Assembly (NCBI GenBank): GCA_017541325.1
Contig: JAFXZI010000007.1
Span: forward strand, 1 to 64,000
DNA length: 64,000 nucleotides
Reading direction: 5' to 3'
From: Bacilli bacterium
GTDB taxonomy: Bacteria > Bacillota_I > Bacilli_A > RF39 > UBA660
The notes beneath the pieces are model-generated. The model worked only from the letters and a program-made list of their open reading frames with translations, was not told the DNA's origin and did not search any database. Position numbers and translations under genes: made by a program. Position 1 is the first letter of the stretch; every line of letters starts with the position of its first letter. Below are positions 34,855-43,925 of the stretch, in pieces.

Positions 34855-35559
34855 ATGAATAACAAATATATAGAACTTATTAATAACTTTATAAATGGAA
34901 AATTAAATATTACTGATTTAAATACTAGTAGTTATAACTACAGTTTTTATAATTCAGCAATTGATATATTAAATGAATTAAATATAAATAGATTATTTTA
35001 TAATGATGTTACTAAAATATTATCTAAGTCAAAATATAATGATATATTTATTGAAATGATGAAAAATATAAAAACTGAATTATTATATAAAAGTCATTGT
35101 CATGGACTAAATCATAATATAAGAGTAGCATTATTTGCATTAATTATATGTGTTAATGAAGACATTTCTTTAGAAGATTTTATAATAATTATTGAAGGTG
35201 CAAAATATCATGATATAGGTAGAGAAAATGACTTAACAGATGATTCACATGGTAAAAGAAGTGCGATGAAAATGGACTTTTTAAAAGATGAATATAGTAA
35301 TGAGGAATTGAATCTTTTAAAAACAATTGTAACATGTCATAGTATAGATGATGAGTATTTTGACTCTGTTGCTAAGAAAAATAATATTAAAGATATAGAT
35401 AGATGTAGAAAGATGTATAATATATTAAAAGATTCAGATGCATTAGATAGAGTTAGATTAGATGATCCTACTATAAAAATAAATCTAATGAGAACTACTA
35501 CTGCAAAGGAATTAATCCCTTTTGCATATGAAATGTATGAAAGTTATATAAAATATTAA
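34855..35559 (+). CDS. HD-domain phosphohydrolase
   Basis: 234 aa. The HD metal site is formed by HNIRV (first His, ~84), AKYHDIGR (HD, ~122), DSHGKRSA (His), CHS and the distal DSDALDRVR. This order fits HD-family phosphohydrolases of nucleotide or second-messenger metabolism. Soluble; the N-terminal ~60 residues are helical and not recognised. Monocistronic. Substrate unknown. Confidence 0.75.
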   Translation: MNNKYIELINNFINGKLNITDLNTSSYNYSFYNSAIDILNELNINRLFYNDVTKILSKSKYNDIFIEMMKNIKTELLYKSHCHGLNHNIRVALFALIICVNEDISLEDFIIIIEGAKYHDIGRENDLTDDSHGKRSAMKMDFLKDEYSNEELNLLKTIVTCHSIDDEYFDSVAKKNNIKDIDRCRKMYNILKDSDALDRVRLDDPTIKINLMRTTTAKELIPFAYEMYESYIKY

Positions 35560-35593
35560 AAAGAAGTAGAATTTACTTTTAAATGTTTTTTGA

Positions 35594-35599
35594 TATAAT
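35594..35599 (+). promoter_or_regulatory. Extended -10 of the 35622 gene
   Basis: TGATATAAT, followed by RBS AGGTGAT (35611-35617) and ATG 35622. Confidence 0.5.
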
Positions 35600-35621
35600 T
35601 ATTATAAAGTAGGTGATTTTT

Positions 35622-36080
35622 ATGAATAAAAAAACTTTTGCAGTAATATTATTAATAATAGGTTTGTTATTAATGGGATTTGGATTAAAAACAAATAATA
35701 ATCTAAAAGAAGAAAATAATAAAGTTAAGGAAGAAAAAAATCAAGAACCAAAAAAAGAAAAAATAATGAAAAAAGAAAAGTATTATCGTACTACTGCTCC
35801 TCCTGAAGTATTTGATGTAGTAGAACTTAATACTGAAACAAAAGAATTAAAAGTGCATTTTACTCAAGGAGGAGGAGAGTGTGCTGATGGACCATGTGGA
35901 ACTACTTATGAAAGAGAAGGAACTATTAAATTAACAGATGAAGAATATACAAAAGTTATGAAACTATGGGATCACAATTATGAATTTTTTGCACAGTTGG
36001 ATAAATTTATTTTAGATGGTGTAAGTAGAGAAGAAGTAAATGAATATTGGGATTTATGTATTAAAGAATTAGGATTATAG
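35622..36080 (+). CDS. Small membrane-anchored protein of unknown function
   Basis: 152 aa. Membrane helix at ~5-22, then a Lys/Glu-rich linker (~26-55), then a ~95-residue outside domain. It contains GGGECADGPCGTTYE (two Cys that could pair) and an acidic helical end. I see no known domain. The ATG is set by the AGGTGAT RBS; an upstream in-frame GTG lies in that RBS. Confidence 0.6.
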   Translation: MNKKTFAVILLIIGLLLMGFGLKTNNNLKEENNKVKEEKNQEPKKEKIMKKEKYYRTTAPPEVFDVVELNTETKELKVHFTQGGGECADGPCGTTYEREGTIKLTDEEYTKVMKLWDHNYEFFAQLDKFILDGVSREEVNEYWDLCIKELGL

Positions 36081-36097
36081 AAAAATATTTGTATTAT

Positions 36098-36123
36098 AAA
36101 AAGACCTTTTTAGGTCTTTTTTA
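36098..36123 (+). terminator. Terminator after the 35622 gene
   Basis: Stem AAAAAGACCT / AGGTCTTTTT with a T4 loop and a following T run. Confidence 0.75.
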
Positions 36124-36191
36124 TTAATTCCAGTTTTATTTCCTGTTAAAATATTATTAAGTATATTACTCTTATTATGTGAGGGATATTT

Positions 36192-37631
36192 ATGAATCAA
36201 GAGAAAATTGGAAAGTTTATTGCAAAATTAAGAAAAGAAAGAGGTCTAACACAAGAAGAATTAGCAGAACAATTAAATGTTACAAACAAATCTGTTTCTA
36301 ATTGGGAAAATGGTAAAAATATGCCAGACGTTTCTTTATTTAAAGAATTGTGTAGTATTTTAGGAATATCAGTTAATGAATTAATAAATGGAGAAAAAAT
36401 TAATATAAAAGATATTAATAAATATAATGAAACGACACTAAATATAATGAGTAATAATGAATTAAACAAAAAGAAATTTAATAAAAGAATAAAAGTATTA
36501 ATTGGTATTATTATTTTTATGTTGATACTAGTTATAATTCTATTAATATCACATAATAATATTTATCCTAAGTTTGATATATATTCTTTTATTATTAATC
36601 CTACTGATCCTGATAAAAAACAATTATTAAATAAAAAGTATAAATATAAATTAAATAATAAAGAATATGATATTTATTATTATGGTATAGATAATGCTCA
36701 ATTATGTGATGGTAAAGAAAATTGTTATTCCATTAAACAAGCTCTTGATTATAAACAAACGGATATAGATAGTATTAGGAAGCATTTTGAATCACTATAT
36801 CAATATCAATCAATTGAGATAAATAGATTATATGATGGTGGTACTACTATATATACTACAAGCGGATATCAAGTTATAATGTGTAATACAGCATCTGGAA
36901 ATAAAGATATTTATATTGGTACCCCTAATATGGTAGAAAATCTTTTTGGTATGTATTGTGGTCATTCTTTAAATACTGATAAAAGTTTTACTAGAACTTA
37001 TAAAATAATTAGTTCAAAAATTAGTAGTGATCCGGAATTTAACGAGATTGTTTTAGAAACTAGTAATAAAGAAAAGGGTAAAGTACTAATAAATAATTCA
37101 TATGATTTAGTTCCTGGAAAAACTTATTATTTCAGTTTTTATACTTTTGATATGTATAAAGATACTATTGAAAATATTTTTAATAATTCTATTCTTTTAA
37201 AAACTATTGAATTAGAAGAAGGACAAGATTTTATTAATGAAAAGATATATGTTAATGAAGTGGATGATAACGGATCAGAACTAAATGAAGCAAAATATGT
37301 TCGTATGGATATTGTTGATGGTACTTTAACAAGAACTGGAGCTACTATAAGAATTACTGATTATACAAAAGGTAAATATACATATGGTGAACCATATAGA
37401 ATTGATAAATATGAAAATAATAAATGGGTAAGACTTGATTGTAATGATTGTGCATTTAACTTACCAGCATATTATCCAGATATAAATGGACAATTAGAGT
37501 TTAAACTTGATTGGAAACATATGTATGGATCATTAAAAAAAGGAAAATATCGTATTGTAAAAAATGCTCTTGAAGGCGAAGGAGAAAATATAAAAACTTA
37601 TTACTTTTCAGTAGAGTTTACTATTGAATAA
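36192..37631 (+). CDS. Membrane-bound XRE-type regulator with large extracellular domain
   Basis: 479 aa. HTH at ~6-60 (GKFIAKLRKERGLTQEELAEQLNVTNKSVSNWENGKNMPD), a linker, one membrane helix (~100-121), then ~355 residues outside. The outside part holds several Cys (CDGKENC near 175, CNDC near 415) and β-rich repeats. Topology is N-in, C-out. Such proteins could sense an envelope or host signal and act on DNA directly, but no family for the outer domain is recognised. RBS GAGGG. Single gene. Confidence 0.7.
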   Translation: MNQEKIGKFIAKLRKERGLTQEELAEQLNVTNKSVSNWENGKNMPDVSLFKELCSILGISVNELINGEKINIKDINKYNETTLNIMSNNELNKKKFNKRIKVLIGIIIFMLILVIILLISHNNIYPKFDIYSFIINPTDPDKKQLLNKKYKYKLNNKEYDIYYYGIDNAQLCDGKENCYSIKQALDYKQTDIDSIRKHFESLYQYQSIEINRLYDGGTTIYTTSGYQVIMCNTASGNKDIYIGTPNMVENLFGMYCGHSLNTDKSFTRTYKIISSKISSDPEFNEIVLETSNKEKGKVLINNSYDLVPGKTYYFSFYTFDMYKDTIENIFNNSILLKTIELEEGQDFINEKIYVNEVDDNGSELNEAKYVRMDIVDGTLTRTGATIRITDYTKGKYTYGEPYRIDKYENNKWVRLDCNDCAFNLPAYYPDINGQLEFKLDWKHMYGSLKKGKYRIVKNALEGEGENIKTYYFSVEFTIE

Positions 37632-37638
37632 TATTTGA

Positions 37639-37644
37639 TATAAT
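37639..37644 (+). promoter_or_regulatory. Extended -10 of the MBL-fold gene
   Basis: TTGATATAAT directly after the upstream stop; RBS AGGTGAT (37650-37656), ATG 37660. Confidence 0.5.
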
Positions 37645-37659
37645 TAAATAGGTGATTTT

Positions 37660-38376
37660 ATGAAGGTTAGAGTAATTGGAAGTGGAAGTATATGGAATGA
37701 ATATAATAGTGCATCTTATTTATTAGATGATGATACTATTATTGATTGCCCTAATGGAATGTGTAAGTATTTATTAAGACAAGGAATTACTCCTAAAAAC
37801 ATTAGTAATGTATTAATAACTCATTTTCATGGTGATCATTGTTTCGATATTCCTTTTTATCTATTGATTAAATCAAGAGGAGAAGGTAAAAATGTAAATA
37901 TATATTGCAGCAGTGATGGAAAAAGGAGAGTAGATAAATTATTAAGTCTTGCTTTTCCAAATTCTGGAGTTAATATTTATAAAGAATTAAATATAAAGTA
38001 TAGTTCTAAAAAAGAATTTAAAATAAATAATTATAAAGTATCAAAGTGTTTAGTTGATCATGGTAATATGCATCCTGCATATGGATATTTAATTAAAGGA
38101 AAGAATAAAGTAATTGGTTTTACTGGAGATACAACTTATTGTAAAGGATTAGAGTATCTAGCTAGTAAATGTGATTATCTATTTACTGATTGTATGTTTA
38201 TAAATTCTACTGATAAGCATATGGGGATCGATAAGTTACATATTTTATTAAATAATAATCCAAATTGTACATTTGTAGTTAGTCATTTAGAAAATGAAAC
38301 TAGAAAAGAATTAAAAAAATTAAAATTAGATAGAGTAATAATACCAGAAGATGGATATGAAATAGAAGTTGAATAA
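37660..38376 (+). CDS. Metallo-β-lactamase fold hydrolase (RNase Z-like group)
   Basis: 238 aa. The metal site is LITHFHGDHCFD (HxHxDH, ~53-60), VDHG (His) near 127, GFTGDTTYC (Asp) near 155, and a late SHLE His. The start MKVRVIGSGS and short loops resemble the RNase Z/ElaC and phosphonate-P branch, but the RNase Z exosite is not evident. Likely a phosphodiesterase or other hydrolase in the cytosol. Monocistronic. Confidence 0.75.
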   Translation: MKVRVIGSGSIWNEYNSASYLLDDDTIIDCPNGMCKYLLRQGITPKNISNVLITHFHGDHCFDIPFYLLIKSRGEGKNVNIYCSSDGKRRVDKLLSLAFPNSGVNIYKELNIKYSSKKEFKINNYKVSKCLVDHGNMHPAYGYLIKGKNKVIGFTGDTTYCKGLEYLASKCDYLFTDCMFINSTDKHMGIDKLHILLNNNPNCTFVVSHLENETRKELKKLKLDRVIIPEDGYEIEVE

Positions 38377-38388
38377 ACTTCTTTTTTA
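38364..38388 (+). terminator. Terminator overlapping the MBL gene 3' end
   Basis: Stem AGAAGTT / AACTTCT followed by TTTTT. The stop codon is in the loop. Confidence 0.6.
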
Positions 38389-38433
38389 TGTTAACTAAAC
38401 TAAAAAGGTCATACAAAAACCTGTATATTGTGC

Positions 38434-38439
38434 TATAAT
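38434..38439 (+). promoter_or_regulatory. Extended -10 of the abi-htrA transcript
   Basis: TGCTATAAT 18 nt before ATG 38457. An inverted repeat ATACA-AAAACC-TGTAT lies just upstream (38411-38426). Confidence 0.5.
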
Positions 38440-38456
38440 TACAATAGGTGGGAATA

Positions 38457-39398
38457 ATGAGGGACAAGCACTTTGTAAATTTAAATGAACAAATTGAAAT
38501 ATTTAAATATAAAGGTCTTACATTCGCAGATGAGGAATATGCTAAGAATGTTCTTTTGCGTGAAAATTATTTCTTTATTAATGGATATCGTCATTTATTC
38601 TTAAAAAATAAAAATGAAAAGACTTTTATTAAAGGAACTACATTCGAGGAATTATATAGTCTCTTTTTATTTGATAGACAATTTCGTAATATTATTTTCA
38701 AAAATTTACTTATTATAGAGAATAATATAAAATCAATTATTTCTTATCAATTATCAAAAAAGTATGGTTATAAAGAAAGTGAATACTTACGAAACAAAAA
38801 CTTTGATAATAGTCCAATGAAACAAAAACAAATAAATGATCTTATTAAGAAAATGAAAAGACAAATTAGAGTTAATGGTAGACAACACTCTGCAACAAGT
38901 CACTATATTAATAATTATGGTTATATTCCTTTATGGGTTCTTGTTAAAGTATTATCATTTGGTATTGTAAGTGAGATGTATTCTATTTTAAAACTTGAAG
39001 ATAGATTAAGTATTTCTAGTATTTATGGAATAGATCAAGAAGAATTAGTTAATTATCTACCAATACTAGCTAATTATCGTAATTTATGTGCTCATGAGGA
39101 TATTTTATTTGAAAATAGAACTCAAAGAACTATAAATGATACTGTCTATCATAAATTATTAAATATAGAGAAAATGGATGATGAATATATTTATGGTAAG
39201 AATGATTTATTTGCACTAATAATAATTCTAAAACAAATGTTAACAGAACAAGAAGTTAAGAATTTAGTTATAGAAATTAGTAGAGCGATAGACAATTTAG
39301 ATTATAATTTAAAAACTATAGAAATAGATAAAGTATTAGATAGAATGGGATTTCCTTCTAATTGGAAAGAAATTGCTAATATAGAAGTGGAGATGTAA
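38457..39398 (+). CDS. Abi_2 (AbiD/AbiF) family HEPN protein
   Basis: 313 aa. The family start (LNEQIEIFKYKGLTFADEEYAKNVLLRENYFFINGYRHLF) and the region FDRQFRNIIFKNLLIIENNIKSIISYQL match the Abi_2 abortive-infection family. The C-terminal half has YRNLCAHEDIL, an Rx4H HEPN ribonuclease motif. Such proteins are thought to cleave RNA on phage infection. Recent work links AbiF proteins to ncRNA antitoxins and to Cas13 origin; I see no definite ncRNA next to this gene. It starts at ATG 38457 (RBS AGGTGGG) and is followed 2 nt later by htrA. Confidence 0.85.
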   Translation: MRDKHFVNLNEQIEIFKYKGLTFADEEYAKNVLLRENYFFINGYRHLFLKNKNEKTFIKGTTFEELYSLFLFDRQFRNIIFKNLLIIENNIKSIISYQLSKKYGYKESEYLRNKNFDNSPMKQKQINDLIKKMKRQIRVNGRQHSATSHYINNYGYIPLWVLVKVLSFGIVSEMYSILKLEDRLSISSIYGIDQEELVNYLPILANYRNLCAHEDILFENRTQRTINDTVYHKLLNIEKMDDEYIYGKNDLFALIIILKQMLTEQEVKNLVIEISRAIDNLDYNLKTIEIDKVLDRMGFPSNWKEIANIEVEM

Positions 39399-39400
39399 TT

Positions 39401-40453
39401 ATGAAGGATAAATTATGGGTTCTATTATGTATGATAATTGTTTTTGGTTTAGGTGCAGGAACAATGTATTTTATAGGTAATAAGTATCTAAATAAACCAG
39501 AAAAAACAACAAAAGAAATTGTTGAAAAAAGAGATGTAACTATTACTGATAACACTGGTATATCTGAAGCAGTTGATAAAGTATATAATACCGTTGTAAT
39601 GATAAAGACTTATAGAAATGGTAGAATTTATGGAAGCGGAAGTGGTGTTATATATAAAATAGATGATAAATTTGGTTATATAATGACTAATTACCACGTT
39701 GTAGATGAATCCACTAGTATAAAAGTTAGATTTTATAATGAAGAAGAATTAGATGGAAAAGTAATGGGTGGAGACAAATGGCTTGATATAGCAATTGTTA
39801 GAGTAGATAAAAAAGATTACTTAAAGAAGGCTGAAATTGGTTCAAGTGATAAATTAAAAATGGGAGATACAGTTTTTGCAGTTGGTACACCTGTTGGAGA
39901 AGAGTATTATAATACAATAACTAGAGGTATTGTATCTGGAATAGATAGAAAAGTAACTCTTTCAGTTGAAACTAAAGAAGATTGGGTTATGAAAGCTATT
40001 CAAGTAGATGCTGCTATAAATCCTGGAAATAGTGGAGGGCCTTTATTTAATGCATCGGGAGAAGTTGTAGGAATTAATTCAGTTAAATTAATTGATAGTA
40101 AAATTGAGGGAATGGGATTTTCTATTAAGATAGAAGATGCTATGGAATATGCTACAACTTTTGAAAATGGAAAAGAAATAGAAAGACCTTTACTAGGAAT
40201 AAGATTAGTAAATACTTCTAATTATGATTATGGAGTAGAAGTAATAAGTATTGAAAAAAATAGTGGTGCAGAAAAGTCTGATTTAAAAGCAGGAGATATT
40301 ATTATAAAAATAGGTAAAGAAAAAATAATAAATCAAGCTTATTTAAAATATGTTCTTTATAGTTATAAAGTAGGAGATAAAATAGAAGTAACTTATTTAA
40401 GAGGTGGAAAAGAACAAAAAACAGAAGTAACACTAACTAAAAATAATGGCTAA
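39401..40453 (+). CDS. htrA: HtrA/DegP-like membrane-anchored serine protease
   Basis: 350 aa. Membrane anchor (~5-25). The chymotrypsin-like protease domain carries catalytic His (TNYHVVDE, ~100), Asp (WLDIAIV, ~130) and Ser (NPGNSGGPLFN, ~211). One PDZ domain (~260-345, GVEVISIEKNSGAEKSDLKAGDIIIKIG) follows. It degrades misfolded secreted proteins at the outer membrane face. Directly downstream of the abi gene, so probably cotranscribed. Confidence 0.93.
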   Translation: MKDKLWVLLCMIIVFGLGAGTMYFIGNKYLNKPEKTTKEIVEKRDVTITDNTGISEAVDKVYNTVVMIKTYRNGRIYGSGSGVIYKIDDKFGYIMTNYHVVDESTSIKVRFYNEEELDGKVMGGDKWLDIAIVRVDKKDYLKKAEIGSSDKLKMGDTVFAVGTPVGEEYYNTITRGIVSGIDRKVTLSVETKEDWVMKAIQVDAAINPGNSGGPLFNASGEVVGINSVKLIDSKIEGMGFSIKIEDAMEYATTFENGKEIERPLLGIRLVNTSNYDYGVEVISIEKNSGAEKSDLKAGDIIIKIGKEKIINQAYLKYVLYSYKVGDKIEVTYLRGGKEQKTEVTLTKNNG

Positions 40454-40472
40454 TATTTAGTCATTATTTTTT
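40441..40472 (+). terminator. Terminator overlapping the htrA stop
   Basis: Stem AAATAATGGCTAA / TTAGTCATTATTT with one mismatch and a T8 tract. The 5' arm contains the last codons. Confidence 0.75.
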
Positions 40473-40478
40473 TTATGA

Positions 40479-40484
40479 TATAAT
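40479..40484 (+). promoter_or_regulatory. Extended -10 of the 40501 gene
   Basis: TATGATATAAT (40474-40484), then RBS GGGTGG and ATG 40501. Confidence 0.55.
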
Positions 40485-40500
40485 TACTTTGGGTGGTATT

Positions 40501-41418
40501 ATGAGAGATAGTAAGTTATTTAGAATTATTCTATACTTATTATTAGTTGGTTGTATTATTACATATGTAAAACTATATATTATAGATAAACCTAAAAATA
40601 ATTATGTAGATTTACCAAAGAAAGTTACAGATGTAAAATGGTATAAGTTTAATGATCAATCAACTATTGAGTTCTCTATAGGAAATATAAAAACTACAGA
40701 TGACTCTTTAGCGGAATGTACTAAATATTCTTATGATAAAAAGAATAATAAAATTACTTTAAATTGTAATGAAGTTGATATGAAATTATTAAACGTAGAT
40801 AAATATAAATTAATGCTTATGATGGATCGTGGTAATAAATCTACAACTATTACTTATTACAAGTATAAAGAGATAATAGATTATATGAATGAAAATAATC
40901 TTACAAGTATTACTGAAAGTGAAATCGAAGAAAATGTTATTTTACCTAAAAAGATAAATAGTAATGATTATAAAAATGCAGAGATGAATAAACTAACTGT
41001 TATAAAAGAATTGACAGTAAGTGATTTATCAGAAAAATTAAATGGGAATAATAATATAATACTAATTATTAATCCAAATATGAAAACGTCTTCATTTAAT
41101 ATAATACCTATATTTATAAATTGGATGGAAAACTATGATAATTATTCATTTTATTATATAAATGGAAATAATATAAATATTAATGATCAAACTCTTTTAG
41201 ATCAACTTGATGATACAAATATAAAAGATTATATAGTAGGACTTAATGATCTAAATATTATACAGGTAAAAGATAATAAATATGAATTTTTAAATATTAG
41301 TATTAATACTACTATTAATCAAGATACAGTATTTGATTGTAAAGATGATTGTAATGAAATTGACTTAACTATAAAAAGAGGAGAAGAAGAGATTCTTCTA
41401 GAAGAATTATTTAATTAA
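40501..41418 (+). CDS. Membrane-anchored extracellular protein of unknown function
   Basis: 305 aa. Membrane helix at ~8-28, then an outside region. The middle (~175-225, NNIILIINPNMKTSSFNIIPIFINWME) has a strand-loop-helix pattern like the start of a thioredoxin fold, but the CxxC site is replaced by MKTSSF, so no redox activity is expected. Four Cys occur, two as CKDDC near the C terminus. An in-frame TTG 40489 is rejected because it overlaps the RBS. Function unknown. Confidence 0.6.
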   Translation: MRDSKLFRIILYLLLVGCIITYVKLYIIDKPKNNYVDLPKKVTDVKWYKFNDQSTIEFSIGNIKTTDDSLAECTKYSYDKKNNKITLNCNEVDMKLLNVDKYKLMLMMDRGNKSTTITYYKYKEIIDYMNENNLTSITESEIEENVILPKKINSNDYKNAEMNKLTVIKELTVSDLSEKLNGNNNIILIINPNMKTSSFNIIPIFINWMENYDNYSFYYINGNNININDQTLLDQLDDTNIKDYIVGLNDLNIIQVKDNKYEFLNISINTTINQDTVFDCKDDCNEIDLTIKRGEEEILLEELFN

Positions 41419-41446
41419 AAAAGAGACTCAGGTCTCTTTATTTTTT
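41417..41446. terminator. Bidirectional terminator between convergent genes
   Basis: Stem AAAGAGAC / GTCTCTTT with loop TCAG, A-rich on the left and T-rich on the right, between the 40501 gene (+) and tetR (-). The tetR stop lies in its right arm. Confidence 0.8.
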
Positions 41447-42001
41447 ATATATAAATTTTCTTGCACCATATATGCTTAATTTTTCTATAGATCTAGATAA
41501 ATCATCTATACTCATATCAAAATTGTTTTTAACCCAATAATTAAGCATTCCTAAAGCCCCATTAAAGACAAATACAATAGCATATTCTACTTCATCATCA
41601 CTAATATCTATATCATCTGTTTTCCACTTCTCTAAGCATTTTTCGTAGGCTACTTCAAGTACATCATTTAAGAAATACATATTATTATTAGTATTAAATA
41701 ATATATTTACTAATTTCTTATTATTATAAAAAATAGTTAGAATTTCATGAGCAAAACTATATACTGAATAGTCTGTTAAATTTAATATAGGTTGACTATT
41801 TTTTATTTGATCCATAAATTCATCTTCTATTTTTTTAAGTAGGTCATATACATCTAAATAATATCTATAAAAAGTAGCACGATTTATATCTGCAATTTCA
41901 CATATTTCTGTAACAGTTATATTAGATATATCTTTTTTTTCCAGTAAACTTAAGAATGTATCTTTTATAACTTTTTGGGTATATTTTACTCTTCTATCCA
42001 T
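41438..42001 (-). CDS. TetR/AcrR family transcriptional regulator
   Basis: 187 aa. N-terminal HTH (~8-55) reads YTQKVIKDTFLSLLEKKDISNITVTEICEIADINRATFYRYYLDVYDLL. The C-terminal domain (~70-187) is of the TetR_C_7-like type seen with dihydroxyacetone-kinase-type regulators. Divergent from an acyl-CoA synthetase gene and separated by a symmetric 145-nt control region, so it probably represses that gene in response to a fatty acid or acyl-CoA. RBS AAGGAGAA. Confidence 0.88.
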   Translation of the reverse strand: MDRRVKYTQKVIKDTFLSLLEKKDISNITVTEICEIADINRATFYRYYLDVYDLLKKIEDEFMDQIKNSQPILNLTDYSVYSFAHEILTIFYNNKKLVNILFNTNNNMYFLNDVLEVAYEKCLEKWKTDDIDISDDEVEYAIVFVFNGALGMLNYWVKNNFDMSIDDLSRSIEKLSIYGARKFIYKK

Positions 42002-42008
42002 AAAAAAT

Positions 42009-42138
42009 TCTCCTTTTTAAACAAAAAAATCTAAAATGTTTAATAAATAACAAAATTAAAAAAATTGATTATTGTATGTAATACAAGTAAATTATATAAT
42101 ATAAATGTAACTTATTCAACAAATGTTTAAAAAGGAGA
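42009..42138. promoter_or_regulatory. Divergent control region tetR/acyl-CoA synthetase
   Basis: A perfect 15-bp inverted repeat frames the region (42009-42023 and 42124-42138) and contains both RBSs. The motif AAATGTTTAA also occurs at 42034-42043 and 42121-42130. The rightward promoter is TTGTAT (42072-42077), 17 nt, TATAAT (42095-42100). Its -35 is one arm of TTGTAT-GTA-ATACAA (42072-42086), a likely TetR operator. Confidence 0.65.
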
Positions 42139-42146
42139 CTTAATAA

Positions 42147-43868
42147 ATGAAGATTATTGATAACATAAAGAGTAAAGTTTTTAAAGAAAAAAGATGGGAA
42201 AAGTTTTATCCAAAAGATAAAAGAAATGTAGAAGTTCCTAATATGTCTTTATATGAATACATATTAGAAAACAATAAAACTAACTTAGATAAAGCTGCAC
42301 TTAATTATTTTGGAAATAAAACTAGTTATAGAACTCTATTAACTGAGATTGATTTATGTGCAAAATCTCTTCGTAGTCAAGGAGTTAGATCTGGAGATGT
42401 AGTAAGTATATGTATGGCTAATACTCCAGAAGCAGTTATTTCTTTCTATGCAGTATCTAAAATAGGTGCTATTGCAAATATGATCCATCCATTATCTGCT
42501 GAAGAAGAAATAAAAGATTCGTTAAATGCTACTAATACAGTAATACTTATTACAATGAATATTAATTATAAAAAAATTAAGAATATAATAGATGAAACAA
42601 AGGTATATAAAGTTGTTATAGTATCTGCCAAGGATTCTATGCCTCTTCTTATGGGAATGGGATATTATTTACTTGAAGATAGAAAAGTAGAAGTATCTAA
42701 AAGTAATGAACAATTTATGTCTTGGAAAAAATTCATGGAAAAAGGAAAAAGATACAATACTAAGGTTTTAGTAAATACTACTAAAGATCAACCAGCTGTA
42801 ATACTTCATAGTGGTGGAACTAGTGGTACTCCAAAACATATTTTACTATCTAATGGTAATTTAAATGTAGTTCCTGAACAAGCTAAAATTGCTCTTCCAG
42901 ACATTGATAAAACAGATTCGTTCCTATCTATTCTTCCATTCTTCCATTGTTTTGGACTTGTAGAATGTCTTCACTTCCCATTATCTCAAGGACTTGAAGT
43001 AATTCTTGTTCCAAAATTTGATGCAGGAAGATTTGATAAATTAATAACTAAATATAAACCAACTGTTATTCCTGGTGTACCTACTTTGTTTGAAGCAATG
43101 ATATCTAATAAACATATGGATAAGATAGATTTTTCTAATATTAAATATATTGTTTCTGGTGGTGACTCTTTAAATGAGGAAAAGAATGTTGCAGTAAACA
43201 AATTCTTAGCAGAACATCATTGTAAGAAGAATATTGTACAAGGATATGGACTAACAGAAGCTAGTGGAGGAATTATATTTAGTGGACTTGAAACATCTAA
43301 AGTAATGGGTGCTGTAGGAATTCCTCTTCCAGGAAATGATTTAAAAATAATTGATGTTAATACTAAAGAAGAACTATCTCCTGGAGAAGCTGGTGAAATA
43401 GTAGTAAGTGGACCATCTGTAATGATTGGTTACTTAAATAATGAAAAAGAAACTAATGATATTCTAGAAAAAGATAAAAAAGGTAAAGTATGGGTTCATA
43501 CTGGAGATATGGGTTATATTAATGAAGATGGAGTATTATTCTTTGTTCAAAGAATTAAAAGACTTATTATCGTATCTGGTTATAATGTATTCCCATCTCA
43601 CTTAGAAGATGTTATAAATAAACATGAATATGTATTAAATTCTTGTGTAGTTGGTGTACCACACCCATATAAGGTACAAGTACCTAAAGCATATATTGTA
43701 TTAAAAAATGGTATTAAGCCAACTGCAAAAGTTAAAAAAGAAATAAAAGAATATTGTGAAAAGAATTTAGCTAAATATATGTTACCAAAAGATTATGTAT
43801 TTAGAGAATCTCTTCCTAAAACTATGATTGGTAAAGTAGATTATAGAAAATTAGAAGAAGAAGAATAA
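42147..43868 (+). CDS. Long-chain acyl-CoA synthetase (AMP-dependent ligase)
   Basis: 573 aa ANL-superfamily enzyme: activates a fatty acid as acyl-AMP and joins it to CoA. The P-loop is LHSGGTSGTPKHI (~225). The A5 motif is GYGLTEASGG, A7 is WVHTGDMGYINEDG, A8 is RIKRLIIVSGYNVFPSHLED, and the catalytic Lys in A10 is MIGKVDYRK. Soluble or peripheral. Controlled by the divergent TetR. No fatty-acid oxidation genes are nearby, so the acyl-CoA probably feeds lipid recycling. Confidence 0.88.
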   Translation: MKIIDNIKSKVFKEKRWEKFYPKDKRNVEVPNMSLYEYILENNKTNLDKAALNYFGNKTSYRTLLTEIDLCAKSLRSQGVRSGDVVSICMANTPEAVISFYAVSKIGAIANMIHPLSAEEEIKDSLNATNTVILITMNINYKKIKNIIDETKVYKVVIVSAKDSMPLLMGMGYYLLEDRKVEVSKSNEQFMSWKKFMEKGKRYNTKVLVNTTKDQPAVILHSGGTSGTPKHILLSNGNLNVVPEQAKIALPDIDKTDSFLSILPFFHCFGLVECLHFPLSQGLEVILVPKFDAGRFDKLITKYKPTVIPGVPTLFEAMISNKHMDKIDFSNIKYIVSGGDSLNEEKNVAVNKFLAEHHCKKNIVQGYGLTEASGGIIFSGLETSKVMGAVGIPLPGNDLKIIDVNTKEELSPGEAGEIVVSGPSVMIGYLNNEKETNDILEKDKKGKVWVHTGDMGYINEDGVLFFVQRIKRLIIVSGYNVFPSHLEDVINKHEYVLNSCVVGVPHPYKVQVPKAYIVLKNGIKPTAKVKKEIKEYCEKNLAKYMLPKDYVFRESLPKTMIGKVDYRKLEEEE

Positions 43869-43878
43869 AATAAAAAAA

Positions 43879-43906
43879 CTTGTGCATAAATATATTTATG
43901 ATATAA
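43879..43906 (+). promoter_or_regulatory. tRNA-Trp promoter
   Basis: TTGTGC (43879-43884), 16-nt spacer, TATAAT (43901-43906) with TATGA directly upstream. 19 nt later the mature tRNA starts. Confidence 0.65.
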
Positions 43907-43925
43907 TATTTATGTACAAATTTTT

